Of a DNA stretch of 6,727 nt, positions 6,403 to 6,727 are shown piece by piece. The notes under the pieces were generated by a model. The model worked only from the letters and a program-made list of their open reading frames with translations, had not been told where the DNA came from and ran no database searches. Source of the DNA: an uncultured Ruminococcus sp. (lineage in GTDB: Bacteria; Bacillota; Clostridia; Oscillospirales; Ruminococcaceae); contig CAMOEP010000126.1 in the NCBI GenBank assembly GCA_946612185.1, positions 1 through 6,727 on the forward strand, written 5' to 3'. Numbering within the stretch: the stretch's first letter is position 1; each line of letters starts with the position of its first letter. Both the position numbers and the translations under genes were made by a program.

Positions 6403-6672
6403 CGAGCTGGAGCCAGCTCGACCGCTCCCACGTTGTCGCTTGCTTGCGCTCGCTCACCATTTAGAACATTGCATTTTGCCGTCGCTCAACCTTGTTTGTA
6501 CTGGTACAGAGTTCTCCGGGCAAATTGTAAAACAGCAAAAATACAGAATTACTTGAATAGAACACAGTACCAAGGGAAACACGGTTGAGCGACGAAAAAA
6601 GTTCCGCTTCTAAAAGAGTAAGCGAGCGTAAGCAAGCGTCAACGTGAGAAGCGGTCAAGCTGGCTCAGCTTG
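6403..6672. repeat. Large imperfect palindrome (long inverted-repeat element)
   Basis: The arms, about 6403-6515 and 6559-6672, are imperfect reverse complements around a loop of about 43 bases. Strong pairing blocks are 6403-6426 with 6650-6672, the CGCTTGCTT/CGCTCGCT region at 6437-6455 with its partner at about 6618-6639, and the perfect 11-base GTCGCTCAACC (6481-6491) with 6583-6593. The outer tips are themselves small palindromes (CGAGCTGG..CCAGCTCG at 6403-6420 and AAGCTG..CAGCTT at about 6657-6671). Short frames across the arms are incidental; both arms happen to encode a peptide like HVxACLRSLT because they are copies. Pairing stops just outside these limits. It resembles a MITE with long terminal repeats or a pair of inverted small repeats. 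The remaining bases, 6673-6727, show nothing I can identify. Confidence 0.8.
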
Positions 6673-6727
6673 AGGGGACATAAATTTTCGACCTATGGAT
6701 TTTAGGAAAACAGTGCCGGTAAAAATC

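Noticed and set aside
6461..6658. Short frame on the minus strand inside the large palindrome
   Set aside because: It spans the loop and both arms; similar peptides from both arms reflect the inverted repeat, and no ribosome binding site is seen.
6403..6672. CRISPR array or retron RNA
   Set aside because: The repeats are a single inverted pair, not regularly spaced direct repeats, and no reverse transcriptase or cas gene is present.

Overview
The window looks like a chromosomal segment of a low-to-moderate GC Firmicute, most likely a gut or rumen Clostridia relative of Ruminococcus. This assignment is an inference from gene content, strong AGGAGG-type ribosome binding sites, and the style of the small repeats; no rRNA or other taxonomic marker is present.

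Layout from left to right. Positions 1-921 (+) hold the 3' part of an AT-rich gene whose product ends in degenerate Sel1-like repeats; its start lies outside the window. Positions 922-1117 are a convergent intergenic gap with a weak terminator-like hairpin fused to one end of a small repeat element. All other genes are on the minus strand and read right to left: clpS (6332-6030), clpA (6028-3728), aat (3724-3065), a small membrane-anchored protein gene broken by a repeat element (3033-2342), and a membrane-anchored alpha/beta hydrolase (2221-1118). The first three are packed with gaps of 1 and 3 bases. The fourth starts 31 bases after aat, so one transcript from a good sigma-A-like promoter just upstream of clpS (-35 at 6388-6393, -10 at 6365-6370) could cover the set.

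How the genes fit together. Aat attaches Leu/Phe to proteins with N-terminal Lys/Arg, ClpS recognises the resulting N-terminal bulky residues, and ClpA unfolds the bound protein for ClpP (not in this window). The window therefore encodes a complete bacterial Leu/N-degron recognition and unfolding module in one tight operon. The two downstream genes are not known parts of that pathway.

The unusual content is in the repeats. A MITE-like element with termini TTAAGGCAACACCGCACA occurs as a 172-bp copy inside the small gene, as a 95-bp internal-deletion copy between that gene and the hydrolase, and as a solo end at 1012-1038. Removing the 172-bp copy plus one target duplication (176 bp) exactly restores a 171-codon reading frame. 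The 5' ends of the broken gene and of the hydrolase share 35 identical bases that include the ribosome binding site and first codons. Upstream of the clpS promoter lies a separate 270-bp imperfect palindrome (6403-6672) with arms of about 110 bases and no credible coding capacity.
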